The position numbers and the translations under genes are program-made. The notes beneath the pieces are model-generated. The model did not search any database and had not been told where the DNA came from. It saw only the letters and a list, made by a program, of their open reading frames with translations. A stretch of 64,000 nt of DNA, from positions 496,001 to 560,000 of the forward strand of contig NZ_WEGL01000005.1 of NCBI RefSeq assembly GCF_009604455.1, in the 5' to 3' direction. The stretch comes from Streptomyces sp. RB17 (lineage in GTDB: Bacteria; Actinomycetota; Actinomycetes; Streptomycetales; Streptomycetaceae). This document shows, one piece after another, positions 50,462-59,063 of the stretch; positions within the stretch are counted from its first letter, which is position 1; each line of letters opens with the position of its first letter.

Positions 50462-51259
50462 GTGACGAGCTCACTTCTCATGCCGCGAGGCCGTGTCCGC
50501 GTGCGCATGACCGACGGGGGAACCGTCACAGGGAGCACGGCACCCACGCAGATTCTCGACTGGCAGCATCCGAACGTTTCCGCGTTGCTCCGCCGGATCG
50601 GCATCCCGGCGGACTCGGGGGCCGCTTCGAGTCCCGCCCACCGGACAGCGGCACTGCGCCAGGCTCATCGATGGATTGCCGCAGTTGTGCGGCCGGTGTA
50701 TTCGATTCAGGACGAGCGACCCGTGTCGGACGTGCTTCGGCGCCGCCGCGGCTCATGCAGCCAACGGCTGGCGGTACTGGAATCCGTAGCGCGAGCATCC
50801 GGAGTGTCCACGCGGGTGCGTGGGCTGCTGGTGGACGGGACGTTCTGGTATCCGCGCTTCCCACGCTTCCACCGGATCGTCCCGCACCAAGTTGTGCTGG
50901 CATGGCCGGAGTTCCGCCTCGACGGACTGTCATCGACCGGACACCGCACCGCGCCCTGGCTGACAGTCTCGGAACTCTTCGGTGATCTCGATGAGTTGAG
51001 CGAAGACAGCGGTGGTGGCTTCACCAACGCCGGGGCGGAGACGCTCTTCGAGGCGTTGTCCAGGACGGCGATCGACTGGGACGGCACGACGGTCTGCCCG
51101 GCCGCCGGCGCCTCGTGCGATCTCTCGGCCTACGTCCTGGCCGACCTCGGCCACTTCGACTCGCGCGACGAACTTTTCGCCCAGCACGGCCAGACCCTGT
51201 GCGGAATGGCGAGACTTCTGGCCGAGCCCATCCTGAGCCGCCGTTCGGCGGGCGCCTAG
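50462..51259 (+). CDS. Transglutaminase-like cysteine-protease-fold protein
   Basis: A protein of about 265 residues. The core reads RRRGSCSQRLAVLESVARAS (nucleophile Cys), RVRGLLVDGTFWYPRFPRF and IVPHQVVLAWPEF (His), the order seen in transglutaminase-like domains of the kind found in peptide-maturation and arylamine-acetyltransferase-like proteins. GTG 50462 is 7 bases after GAGAGGAG. No lasso-peptide precursor, asparagine synthetase or transporter gene is nearby, so I cannot place it in a pathway. It is convergent with the MarR gene and has a palindrome upstream. Confidence 0.68.
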   Translation: MTSSLLMPRGRVRVRMTDGGTVTGSTAPTQILDWQHPNVSALLRRIGIPADSGAASSPAHRTAALRQAHRWIAAVVRPVYSIQDERPVSDVLRRRRGSCSQRLAVLESVARASGVSTRVRGLLVDGTFWYPRFPRFHRIVPHQVVLAWPEFRLDGLSSTGHRTAPWLTVSELFGDLDELSEDSGGGFTNAGAETLFEALSRTAIDWDGTTVCPAAGASCDLSAYVLADLGHFDSRDELFAQHGQTLCGMARLLAEPILSRRSAGA

Positions 51260-51410
51260 GTCATTTCCGCACGTCGCCAGGTGGTCCACGGGATCCTGCG
51301 GAAGCTGACCACCGGAGCCGCCCGGCGGGACCTGCCGGAACGGCATGGACCTTGGGAGACGGGGAACAGGGCGGCTGCCCTCACCGGTCGATCCCGTCGG
51401 TCTTCCCGCC

Positions 51411-51914
51411 TCACCGGGAATCCGTGCGGCCCGGCCCCGGCGTTGCTGGTCGTTCGGCCAAGCCTGCCCAGGGCGGGGAATCGCCTGCGCCGGCGTCCAC
51501 GTTGCGCGCGAGGTGCCGCAGCAACTGGTTCAAGCGGTCGCGGTCGGTGTCCGACAGGCCGGCGTTGAGGCGGCGGTCGAAGGCCATCGCGGCCTCCCGC
51601 ATCCGTACGAAGGCATCCTCGCCCGCCTCGGTCAGTTCGACCACGTGGATCCGTCGGTTTGCCGTATCGCGCCGCCGGGTGATCAGTCCGCGTTTATCCA
51701 TCGCGTTGAGATGGTGGGTGAGGGTGGCATCCCGCACGCCGACCGCTTCGGCCAGCTCCCGCTGGTTGCCGGGCCGGCCGGTCTTCAGGTTCAGCAAGAT
51801 CAGCCACACCGGCAGCGACCCGCCGGTCTCCTCCAGGGCGTCGTCGAAGGCCCGGCTGACGGCACGGGCGGTCTGGCTCAACTGGAGGCCGAGGGGGGTG
51901 TGGAGCGGTTGCAT
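51411..51914 (-). CDS. MarR-family transcriptional regulator
   Basis: A 167-residue winged-helix protein with LPVWLILLNLKTG, QRELAEAVGVRDATLTHHLN and KRGLITRRRDTANRRIHVVE (wing), which are MarR signatures. MarR proteins usually repress a divergent gene and respond to small aromatic or other ligands. Divergent from it is a run of three small enzyme genes (52095-53813). The gap holds an AT-rich inverted repeat (51939-51964) as its likely operator. Confidence 0.9.
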   Translation of the reverse strand: MQPLHTPLGLQLSQTARAVSRAFDDALEETGGSLPVWLILLNLKTGRPGNQRELAEAVGVRDATLTHHLNAMDKRGLITRRRDTANRRIHVVELTEAGEDAFVRMREAAMAFDRRLNAGLSDTDRDRLNQLLRHLARNVDAGAGDSPPWAGLAERPATPGPGRTDSR

Positions 51915-51938
51915 AGGACGAGTCTATAGCATCGAAGT

Positions 51939-51964
51939 CTAATCATTTGATATCTAAGGATTAG
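51939..51964. promoter_or_regulatory. MarR operator candidate
   Basis: CTAATC and GATTAG form 6-base inverted arms 14 bases apart in the most AT-rich stretch of the neighbourhood (about 51915-51965), directly upstream of the MarR start. A second nearby match, CTATAG, may belong to the same control region. Confidence 0.5.
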
Positions 51965-52094
51965 GCGTCTAGGGTTCGAGGGGAGAGCCGCGACGGCCGC
52001 TGCGCCGGTATGAGCCCTGGTGATCGGCGCTCTGCGCCCGGGGCCGCCGCGGGCACCAGCACGCATGACCTTCTGCAACGACGGGAGAAGCGGC

Positions 52095-52487
52095 ATGGCC
52101 ACTGTCACCGAACAAGTCACCACCTGGGCAAACGCGGAACGCACCGGTGACACGAGCGCCCTCGAGTCCCTGCTCCATCCGGACTTCCTCGCCGTCGGCC
52201 CCTACGGGTTCCTGCTGGACCGCGAGCAGTGGCTCCAGCGGTTCAGCGGCGGCCTGCGGTACACCGCCTTCGAGTTCACCCCCGACACCGAGGTCCGGTA
52301 CATCGGCGGCACCGCCATGGTGATCGGGACCCAGACGCACCGGGGCACCCATGCGCAACGGGCCGTCGACGGCTCCTTCCGCGTCACCCTCGTCTTCACC
52401 GGCGACCCGCAGGGGCAGCTCGCCGCCGTCCACCTCAGTCTGCGCACACCGCCCGCGACACCGGACCACGCCACGTCGGCCGCGTAG
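52095..52487 (+). CDS. NTF2-like/SnoaL-type small protein
   Basis: A 130-residue cone-fold protein: TVTEQVTTWANAERTGDTSA, LLHPDFLAVGPYGFLLDREQ, VRYIGGTAMVIGTQTHRGTH and SFRVTLVFTGDPQG are typical of the DUF4440/NTF2-like family. Members are ketosteroid-isomerase-like enzymes or ligand binders. ATG 52095 follows GGGAGAAG. First of three co-directional genes divergent from the MarR gene. Confidence 0.78.
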   Translation: MATVTEQVTTWANAERTGDTSALESLLHPDFLAVGPYGFLLDREQWLQRFSGGLRYTAFEFTPDTEVRYIGGTAMVIGTQTHRGTHAQRAVDGSFRVTLVFTGDPQGQLAAVHLSLRTPPATPDHATSAA

Positions 52488-52496
52488 GCCGCGATC

Positions 52497-52522
52497 CGCG
52501 CGAATTCGCGCGAATTCGCGCG
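52497..52522. repeat. Tandem self-complementary repeat of CGCGAATTCG
   Basis: Two consecutive copies of a 10-base unit, extended to CGCG at the ends, lie just before the ribosome site of the next gene. Each unit includes the palindrome CGCGAATTCGCG. It may be an operator array or a hairpin that affects translation. Confidence 0.5.
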
Positions 52523-52537
52523 AGAAGGAGAGACCAC

Positions 52538-52966
52538 ATGATGTCCACGCGTCAGTACGTGCGTCCGCCCTGGGCGGCGCGCGTCATCGGCTCACGGATG
52601 GCGCGGCTGTTCAAGCCCGACGTCGTCAGCCTGCTCTCGGTGCCCGGTCGCACCACCGGCGTCTGGCGCTCCACCGCGGTGGCCGTGCTCACCCACCGAG
52701 GCGAGGAGTATCTCCTGGCGGCCTACGGGGACACCGAATGGTCCCGCAACCTGCGTGCCTGCAGGACGGGTCGCCTCACCCGGCGTGGCCGCACCGACCA
52801 CTTCACGGCCGTCGAGGTCGACCCTGCGGAGTTGCCGGCGCTCGTCGAGGCCTACCTGCGACAGTTCGGGAAACTCCCGACCGTCGACCGCACCTTCCAA
52901 GCCCTTCCCGACCCCGCCGACCATCCCGCTTTCCGCATCACCATCACCGGCCACGAGCGGGCGTGA
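52538..52966 (+). CDS. Deazaflavin-dependent nitroreductase-family protein (DUF385)
   Basis: A 142-residue protein of the F420-binding nitroreductase-like family: FKPDVVSLLSVPGRTTGVWR, VLTHRGEEYLLAAYGDTEWS and NLRACRTGRLTRRGRTDHFT are the family pattern. Such proteins bind F420H2 and reduce quinones or other acceptors. ATG 52538 is 7 bases after GAAGGAG; a second ATG follows directly. It belongs to the small cluster opposite the MarR regulator. Confidence 0.82.
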   Translation: MMSTRQYVRPPWAARVIGSRMARLFKPDVVSLLSVPGRTTGVWRSTAVAVLTHRGEEYLLAAYGDTEWSRNLRACRTGRLTRRGRTDHFTAVEVDPAELPALVEAYLRQFGKLPTVDRTFQALPDPADHPAFRITITGHERA

Positions 52967-53054
52967 CCTCCGGTCACCGGCGCAGCGCACAACGGCCGGA
53001 GGCGGCCACACCACTGCGGCGCTCACGCCGGGCGCCATCACTCACGGAGAAACC

Positions 53055-53813
53055 ATGACCAGCCTGCGAGATCAGGTCGCACTCATCACCGGCAGCTCGC
53101 GCGGCATCGGCGCGGCCATCGCCGAGCTGTTCGCCCGGCACGGAGCCCGCGTCGTCGTCCACGGACGCGACACGGCGGCCCTCGAAACCGTCCGCGCCCG
53201 CATCGCCGCAGCGGGCGGCGACGTGCTGGCCGCCACCGCCGACCTCACCCGGTACGGCGAGATCGAGGCCATGCGTGAGCGCATCGAAGACCGCTTCGGC
53301 CCTGTTGAGGTCCTCGTCGCCAACGCCGGAGGAAACACCGTCCGCCCTGGCCCCGTGGAGCTGATCAGCGAACAGGACTGGCGCGCCACCGTGGACGGCA
53401 ACCTCACCGCCACGTTCCTCACCGTCAAGAGCTTCCTGCCCGGCATGAAGCAGCGCGGCCGCGGCGCCGTCATCACCCTGTCCTCGGCCGCCGCACGGCG
53501 GCCCAACGCCGCATCCCCGGCGGCCTACGCCGCCGCCAAGGCCGGTATCGAACTGCTCACCAAGGACCTCGCCGCGCAGGCCGGTCCGCAGGGCGTACGC
53601 GTCAACTGCATAGCGCCCGAAACCATCATGACCGAGCGCAACCAGCGGCAGATCCCCGAAGAGATTCAGCAGTCCCTCACCGCGAACCACCCCGTCAGAC
53701 GTCTGGGCACGCCCGGTGACGTCGCCCACGCCGCGCTCTACCTGGCCGCGGACGATGCCTCGTGGGTCAGCGGCATCGTCCTCGACGTCGCCGGCGGTTC
53801 CGTCCTGGTGTAG
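53055..53813 (+). CDS. SDR-family oxidoreductase
   Basis: A 252-residue classical short-chain dehydrogenase. It shows TGSSRGIG (NAD(P) binding), NAG (VANAGGN), a catalytic Ser in TLSSAAA and YAAAK with Tyr and Lys, then VNCIAPETIMTERN. It oxidises or reduces an alcohol/ketone of unknown identity, probably with NADP as judged from the Arg after the glycine motif. ATG 53055 has GGAGAAA upstream. Last gene of the run divergent from the MarR gene. Confidence 0.9.
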   Translation: MTSLRDQVALITGSSRGIGAAIAELFARHGARVVVHGRDTAALETVRARIAAAGGDVLAATADLTRYGEIEAMRERIEDRFGPVEVLVANAGGNTVRPGPVELISEQDWRATVDGNLTATFLTVKSFLPGMKQRGRGAVITLSSAAARRPNAASPAAYAAAKAGIELLTKDLAAQAGPQGVRVNCIAPETIMTERNQRQIPEEIQQSLTANHPVRRLGTPGDVAHAALYLAADDASWVSGIVLDVAGGSVLV

Positions 53814-54179
53814 CCGCATCCGCTGCCCGGTCGGCACCTGCAACGAGCCACCGTGCGGGGGCCGTTGCCGGTCGGTATGAGCAGTTCGCGCCGTGGCAAG
53901 GCGGAGTCCGCTCATCCCCGTCGGCCGCACCGACGACAGCCACACGACCCGGTAGGCGTCCGAGTCTGTGGGTCTGCCACGGGCGGCATCCTGACCGTCG
54001 ATGGAAGGAATCAACGCAGTTGCTCGGGCTCCGTACCTCAGGCACGGTCTCGTGATCACGGCGAGATGGGCCTGCTCCAGCGCTCCGGGGGTCCCTTGAT
54101 CCGAGGCCGGAGGGCGGGTCCGTCCGCGCGCTCGCCGCCGAGCGTCGCGCATACGACGTCCACCCGATCGGTTCGCCGT
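53814..54179. other. Intergenic region, 366 bp, no gene recognised
   Basis: It lies between convergent SDR and Phd-like hypothetical genes. No strong hairpin, no coding frame I trust and no recognisable RNA. Base composition is slightly less biased than in the flanking genes, which suggests decayed DNA. Confidence 0.4.
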
Positions 54180-54611
54180 TCAGCGCTCGTCGTCAACCGG
54201 CGCCTGACGAGCCAGGAATTCGGCGAACGCCGCCGACTGCTTCGGCCCCATGTATCCCTGACGCCCATGCTTCGCCTGTTCGTCCAGCCGTGCCACCGTT
54301 TCGGCGTCGCACAACTCGGCCACGACCACCCAGCCCCGCGTGAGCGTCATCCCGCCGTGCGGGTGGCGGTAGCCGATGTGAGGCCCGTACGCCGGCGGCC
54401 CCGGAGGGTACTCGTGTGTCGGCTCGGCCTCCGGCTGTGCGCCCTTGTTGCGTCGTGCCGCCCAGTACTCCAGTCCTGCCAGTTCGGCCGCCGCCAGCAG
54501 CACTCTTTCCGGCTCGCCGTCCACGGTGAACCGGACGCGCTCGCCGGAACTCTCGACCTCGGCAATCAGGCGCCCCAACTCGGAGGAGCCTTCTATCAGT
54601 TCAACGTCCAT
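54180..54611 (-). CDS. Hypothetical protein with Phd/YefM antitoxin-like N-terminus
   Basis: A 143-residue protein starting at ATG 54611. The first 55 residues (DVELIEGSSELGRLIAEVES, RVRFTVDGEPERVLLAAAEL) follow the Phd/YefM pattern in which a short beta segment with a Gly-x-Pro/Glu turn precedes AVLL-type residues. The rest is Pro- and His-rich (PPGPPAYGPHIGYRHPHGG) and ends with a helix. No toxin gene adjoins it. The ribosome site is weak. It could be an orphan antitoxin or an unrelated hypothetical protein. Confidence 0.5.
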   Translation of the reverse strand: MDVELIEGSSELGRLIAEVESSGERVRFTVDGEPERVLLAAAELAGLEYWAARRNKGAQPEAEPTHEYPPGPPAYGPHIGYRHPHGGMTLTRGWVVVAELCDAETVARLDEQAKHGRQGYMGPKQSAAFAEFLARQAPVDDER

Positions 54612-55072
54612 ATCTGCCGACAGTATCCGCACGCGCCGGAGCGGCGACCGTGTGTTGAGCGTGTGGCCGGAGCGCGACACGGACCCACAGCCGCCCGTCG
54701 CTTTTGCGATGCCGCAGGCGGTACCGACGTGAGAAAGCCGTCCGTCCGTCATCGAGAACCAGGAAACTCCTCGGCGGTGCCGGCACAAGGGAGCGGCACC
54801 GTACGCACGGCCTCAATAGTGTCACCCTGTCCGCCCATTGACCGTGTCGCCGGGCGGAACCCGGTGCGCTGCCCGTGTTCTCTTCGTCCTCGACCGCAGG
54901 AGGAGCGTGAAGTCGGGCCCGGGTCGACCCGGATCCACCAGGGGGCCGGAACCGCCGCCCGGCCGGGGCGGGTGTGGTGCTGAAGGCACCGGCTGTGAAC
55001 TTCGCGCTCAGAAAGTGCTGTTGGCCTCGTTGACACGCCGTGAGCCCACGCGTTTCACTCGACACTCGTGTA

Positions 55073-55086
55073 TGGCAACGTTGTCA
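55073..55086. promoter_or_regulatory. LacI/CebR-type operator 1 of the GH92 gene
   Basis: TGGCAACGTTGTCA is a 14-base dyad with the central CAACGTTG of LacI-family operators. With the site at 55099 it forms a 14-base inverted repeat (55074-55087 with 55098-55111) across a 10-base spacer. Confidence 0.75.
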
Positions 55087-55098
55087 GGCCACGAGGGC

Positions 55099-55112
55099 TG
55101 ACAACGTTGCCT
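55099..55112. promoter_or_regulatory. LacI/CebR-type operator 2 of the GH92 gene
   Basis: TGACAACGTTGCCT carries the same CAACGTTG core as the site at 55073, centred 26 bp downstream. Two such sites allow cooperative repression of the mannosidase gene; no LacI gene lies within several kb. Confidence 0.75.
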
Positions 55113-55181
55113 TCCACTGACGTCCGCATCCTTCGGCACGTCAGTACCTGTGCGAAGCACGAACCGCTGCGGAGGCAACCG

Positions 55182-58100
55182 ATGGTCCGACCCCGACGTT
55201 CAGCTGCGCCACGTAACCGAAAGAGACTCCGCCAACGCCTGGCCGTGATCTCCGTCCTGGGCATCGCGGCACTCCCGCTCCCGGCGCTCGGGAACGCGTA
55301 TGCCGCGGGCGCCGCGACACCAGCCTTGGTGAATGACCCTGCGTCACTCGTCAACCCTCTCATCGGCACCTCCGGAGAGGTGGACACCTTCCCCGGCCCC
55401 GACATGCCGGCCGGCATGGTGCAGTGGGGTCCCGACACGACGCCCGACCGCCCGTCCGGTGGCGGCTACGAGTACAACGACGGCAGAATTTCCGGCTTCA
55501 GCCTCACCCACGTCTCGGGACCCGGCTGCGGCGTGGCGGGCGATCTGCCCATCCTGCCGATGACCGGCACGCTGTCGGGCAACCTCGGCAACGCGTCCGT
55601 CGGCTTCAGCCACGACGACGAGCACACCGGCATCGGGTACTACAAGGTCACCGACGCGGGCGGGGTCACGACCCAGCTGACCGACACCACCCGCGCCGGC
55701 CTGGGAGCCTTCACCTTCCCCGCGGGCCGGCAGGCGAACCTGCTGTTCAAGCTCAGCGGCGGCGCCACGCAGGTGGACGGCACCCGTGTCCAGGTGGTGA
55801 ACGACAAGGAGATCAGCGGCTCGGTCGACAGCGGTCACTTCTGCGGCGCGAACAACCGCTACACGCTGCATTTCGACATCAAGTTCGACCAGCCGTTCAC
55901 GACCAGCGGCACCTGGGTCGGCAGCACCATCAACCCGAACGCGAGGTCGCTGACGGCCGGCAAGGCCCGGCAGAACCTGCAGACTCACCCGTCGAAGCCG
56001 CTGAAGGAAAGGCACTTCACCGTTCCCGCAGCCCCGTCGCCGACCGTGCACGGGAGCGCCGGCAAGTCCTCCGGCACGCCGTCCCCGGCCCCGAGCGCCA
56101 GCGGGGCGCCCCAGACGTCAGCCGCGGGCAAGACCGCCGCGAGCCCGTCCGCCCAGCCTCCCACGACAGGCGCGAACGGCATGTATCTGACGTTCGACAC
56201 GTCCTCCAACCCGACGGTGAAGGCCAAAGTCGGCATCTCCTACACCAGTGACGCGGGCGCGGCGGCCAACCTCGCCACCGAGATCAAGAACTGGAACTTC
56301 GACGCCGTCGAGCAGGCCAACCACGACGCCTGGAACGCCGTACTGAACAAGGTCCGGATCGGCGGCGGCTCCTCGGACCAGCAGGTGCAGTTCTACACCG
56401 CGCTCTACCACGCGCTGCTGCACCCCAACGTCTTCTCGGACGCCAACGGCCAGTACATGGGCATGGACAACCAGGTCCACAAGCTGGCCAAGGGCCAGCA
56501 GGCCCAGTACGCCAACTACTCCGGCTGGGACACCTACCGCTCCCAGACCCAGCTCATGGCGATGGCCGAGCCCAAGGTCACCAGCGACGTCGTCACCTCG
56601 ATGCTCAACGGCTACGACCAGACCGGCCTGCTGCCCAAGTGGGCCTCGAACAACGGCGAGAGCTACGTCATGGTCGGCGACCCGGCCGCCGGCATCATCG
56701 CCGACGCGTACGCCTTCGGCGCCCGCAGCTTCGACACGGACAAGGCGCTCGCCGCCCTGCAGCACGAGGCCACCGTCCCGAACAACGACCGCCCCGGCGA
56801 GTCGGTGCGGGACACCAAGGGCTATCTCCCGCTGGACGAGAACGACTACGGTTGCTGCAACTTCTACGGCCCGGTCTCCACGCAACTGGAGTACGACTCC
56901 GCCGACTACGCCCTGGCCGCCCTCGCGAAGTCGCTGGGCAAGACGGACGTCTACACGAAGTTCGCCACCCGCGCCCAGGACTGGATGAACGTCTTCAACC
57001 CGCAGACCGGCTACATGCAGGCGAAGAACAAGGACAGCCAGTTCGCGGGCGGCTTCACCCCGGGTACCTCCAACGGCTTCGTGGAGGGCACGTCGGCCCA
57101 GTACACGCCGATGGTCCCGTTCAACCTGCGGCAGCTCATCCAGGCGCGCGGCGGTGACAAGGCGTATTCGTCCTTCCTGGACAGTCTGCTGGACAACATC
57201 ACCGACCCCGGCAACACCAACGCCAACCTGAGCAACGAGCCCAGCGTGGAGATCCCCTGGGAGTACGACTACACGGGCCAGCCGTGGAAGACCCAGGAGG
57301 CCGTCCGCGAGGCCCAGCAGAAGCTGTACTTCAACGCCCCGGTCGGCTCGTTCGGCAACGACGACCTCGGCGCGATGAGCTCCTGGTACGTCTGGTCCGA
57401 GCTGGGCATGTACCCCGAGACCCCGGGCACGGACACCCTGGCGCTGGGCAGCCCGGTGTTCCCGGTGGCCGAGGTGACCTTCGCGGGTGGCAAGACGGTG
57501 CAGATCAACGCGCCGCAGGCGGCGACCGACGCACCGTACGTGCAGTCCCTCGACGTCAGGGGCAAGGAGTGGAAGACCTCCTGGCTGACCTACCAGCAGT
57601 TCAAGGGAGCCGGCACGGTCGACTTCACCCTCGGCACCCAGCCGAACACGTCCTGGGCGTCCGACCCGTCGGCGGTGCCGCCGTCGGACACCACGGGCGG
57701 TGACCGGGTCCTGGCCGCGACCGGCCCCTCAAGCGACGGCCTGGTACTCCAGCCGGGCGCCTCCGGTGACGCCACCCTCGCGCTCACCAACCTCGGCAGC
57801 AAGGACGTCACGGTCGACTGGAAGGCGACGGCGCCCTCCGGCGTCACGCTCGACACGTCCTCCGGCTCGGTGGACGTGCCCGCCTCGGGCAGCGCCGAGG
57901 CCAAGGTCCACGTGACAGCGGGCGCGAGCGAAGGAACGTTCCCCGTCACCTTCGCGCTGACCGACCACAGCACCGGGGCGGCACTGAACGGCGCGGCCCT
58001 CCGCGTGGCCGTGGCCAAGGCCGGCGAACTGTGGCCGTACGCGACCAACGAAGGCATCTACCCCGACGGCGCGAGCTTCTCGGGCGGCTTCGACGACGGC

Positions 58101-58610
58101 GGCTGGGCGTTCTCGCAGAACGCACTGTCGACCGCCGGTGTCACGAGCGGCTCCACCGTCACGGTCGACGGCATCCCCTACCTCTGGCCGACCGTGAAGT
58201 CCGGCCAGTTGGACAACCTGGAGATGGCCGGCCAGACCATCCCGATGCCGGCCGGTACGTCGGGTGCGTCGCTGGGCCTGCTGGGCACGGCCACCAACGC
58301 ACCGACCGACGGCAGCGGGGTCTCCGGCACGGTCACCGTCACCTACACCGACGGCACCACCGCCAAGGCGACGGTCGGCTTCTCCGACTGGACGCTCAAC
58401 GCCGGCTCGAGCAAGCCGCTCCCGGGTGAAACCACGGCCGTCACAACGGCCTACCGGAACACCGGCAGCGGGGGCCGGGACGGTGTGAAGACCTACGTCT
58501 TCGCCACCAAGGTCCCCCTCGACGCCTCCAAGCAGGTGGCGTCGATCACGCTGCCGGTGACCGGCTCGACAGGCACCGACCATCTCTTCGCCTACGGCTT
58601 CGGCCAGTGA
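55182..58610 (+). CDS. Secreted GH92 family alpha-mannosidase-type glycosidase
   Basis: A 1142-residue exported enzyme; ATG 55182 follows GGAGGC. A signal peptide (LAVISVLGIAALPLPALGNA) precedes the GH92 N-terminal domain (NPLIGTSGEVDTFPGPDMPA, SLTHVSGPGCG) and catalytic domain (GWDTYRSQTQLMAM, GNDDLGAMSSWYVWSELGMY). GH92 enzymes are calcium-dependent exo-alpha-mannosidases. A Ser/Pro/Thr-rich insertion of about 55 residues interrupts the N-terminal domain. The C-terminus adds an NPCBM-associated/NEW3-like domain and a further beta domain ending FAYGFGQ. Probably used on fungal or glycoprotein mannans and derepressed through the paired operators upstream. Confidence 0.92.
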   Translation: MVRPRRSAAPRNRKRLRQRLAVISVLGIAALPLPALGNAYAAGAATPALVNDPASLVNPLIGTSGEVDTFPGPDMPAGMVQWGPDTTPDRPSGGGYEYNDGRISGFSLTHVSGPGCGVAGDLPILPMTGTLSGNLGNASVGFSHDDEHTGIGYYKVTDAGGVTTQLTDTTRAGLGAFTFPAGRQANLLFKLSGGATQVDGTRVQVVNDKEISGSVDSGHFCGANNRYTLHFDIKFDQPFTTSGTWVGSTINPNARSLTAGKARQNLQTHPSKPLKERHFTVPAAPSPTVHGSAGKSSGTPSPAPSASGAPQTSAAGKTAASPSAQPPTTGANGMYLTFDTSSNPTVKAKVGISYTSDAGAAANLATEIKNWNFDAVEQANHDAWNAVLNKVRIGGGSSDQQVQFYTALYHALLHPNVFSDANGQYMGMDNQVHKLAKGQQAQYANYSGWDTYRSQTQLMAMAEPKVTSDVVTSMLNGYDQTGLLPKWASNNGESYVMVGDPAAGIIADAYAFGARSFDTDKALAALQHEATVPNNDRPGESVRDTKGYLPLDENDYGCCNFYGPVSTQLEYDSADYALAALAKSLGKTDVYTKFATRAQDWMNVFNPQTGYMQAKNKDSQFAGGFTPGTSNGFVEGTSAQYTPMVPFNLRQLIQARGGDKAYSSFLDSLLDNITDPGNTNANLSNEPSVEIPWEYDYTGQPWKTQEAVREAQQKLYFNAPVGSFGNDDLGAMSSWYVWSELGMYPETPGTDTLALGSPVFPVAEVTFAGGKTVQINAPQAATDAPYVQSLDVRGKEWKTSWLTYQQFKGAGTVDFTLGTQPNTSWASDPSAVPPSDTTGGDRVLAATGPSSDGLVLQPGASGDATLALTNLGSKDVTVDWKATAPSGVTLDTSSGSVDVPASGSAEAKVHVTAGASEGTFPVTFALTDHSTGAALNGAALRVAVAKAGELWPYATNEGIYPDGASFSGGFDDGGWAFSQNALSTAGVTSGSTVTVDGIPYLWPTVKSGQLDNLEMAGQTIPMPAGTSGASLGLLGTATNAPTDGSGVSGTVTVTYTDGTTAKATVGFSDWTLNAGSSKPLPGETTAVTTAYRNTGSGGRDGVKTYVFATKVPLDASKQVASITLPVTGSTGTDHLFAYGFGQ

Positions 58611-58631
58611 GACCCGGCAGCCACTGACGAG

Positions 58632-58674
58632 GGTGGGCCGGTCCCGGGGACACGCATCCCAGGACCGGCCCACC
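58632..58674 (+). terminator. Terminator of the GH92 gene
   Basis: GGTGGGCCGGTCC and GGACCGGCCCACC form a perfect 13-bp stem with a 17-base loop, 22 bases after the stop. Confidence 0.85.
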
Positions 58675-58959
58675 TGGCGCGCCGCACCAAGGTGATGTGC
58701 GGCAGGCGCCGACCAAGGCGGTGAGTGAACCCGAAGGGGCCCTGCGAGTCGACGGTGTGCAGCGGGATCGGCGCCCGTCGCCGGGCGCTGAAGAATCTCC
58801 GCGCCGTGCTGTCAGGTACGGCGGCCCCTGTCCGGCCACAAGCTCGTGCGGCCGGTACGACGGTCCCCCAGCACCGGCACCGCCTTGGTCGTGCATCTGC
58901 TCGCCGGCGTCCCGAGCCGGCCGGACGCGCTGTCCCCTGAAGGGGGTGCAACACGGGTC

Positions 58960-59031
58960 CTGCACCGCCACCTGCGCCGGCGCTATGCCCACGCCCGCCG
59001 TCCCGACGTGCTCACCTGCCGGCGCGGAATC
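58960..59031 (+). mobile_element. IS630-type transposase C-terminal remnant (fragment 1)
   Basis: It reads LHRHLRRRYAHARRPDVLTC and matches the LRWRNAxxRHPDVL block near the end of IS630-family transposases, as does the larger remnant at 61375. Only about 24 residues survive and no terminal repeats are seen. Confidence 0.45.
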
Positions 59032-59063
59032 TGACCGCTGGGAGGACGGGCGAAACGCTTTGC

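Larger units (their letters stand above)
54612..55181. promoter_or_regulatory. Upstream region of the GH92 gene, 570 bp
   Basis: No trusted gene. A TTGACA hexamer (55030-55035) lies 38 bases before two LacI-type operators, so the operators overlap or follow the promoter. The remainder is featureless. Confidence 0.5.
58611..59063. other. Gap of 453 bp with terminator and transposase fragment
   Basis: Holds the GH92 terminator (58632-58674) and, at 58960-59031, a short in-frame remnant resembling the C-terminus of IS630-type transposases. Otherwise no coding frame that I trust. Confidence 0.5.

Noticed and set aside
50462..51259. Lasso-peptide B-protein / RiPP cluster
   Set aside because: The transglutaminase-like core alone is not enough: I found no precursor frame, RRE protein, asparagine-synthetase-like C protein or dedicated transporter nearby.
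52497..52522. Start of a CRISPR or other long repeat array
   Set aside because: Only two copies of a 10-base palindromic unit are present, with no spacers.
54838..55101. Small plus-strand gene upstream of GH92
   Set aside because: It overlaps the LacI-type operators and the TTGACA hexamer and has biased composition, so it is better read as control DNA.
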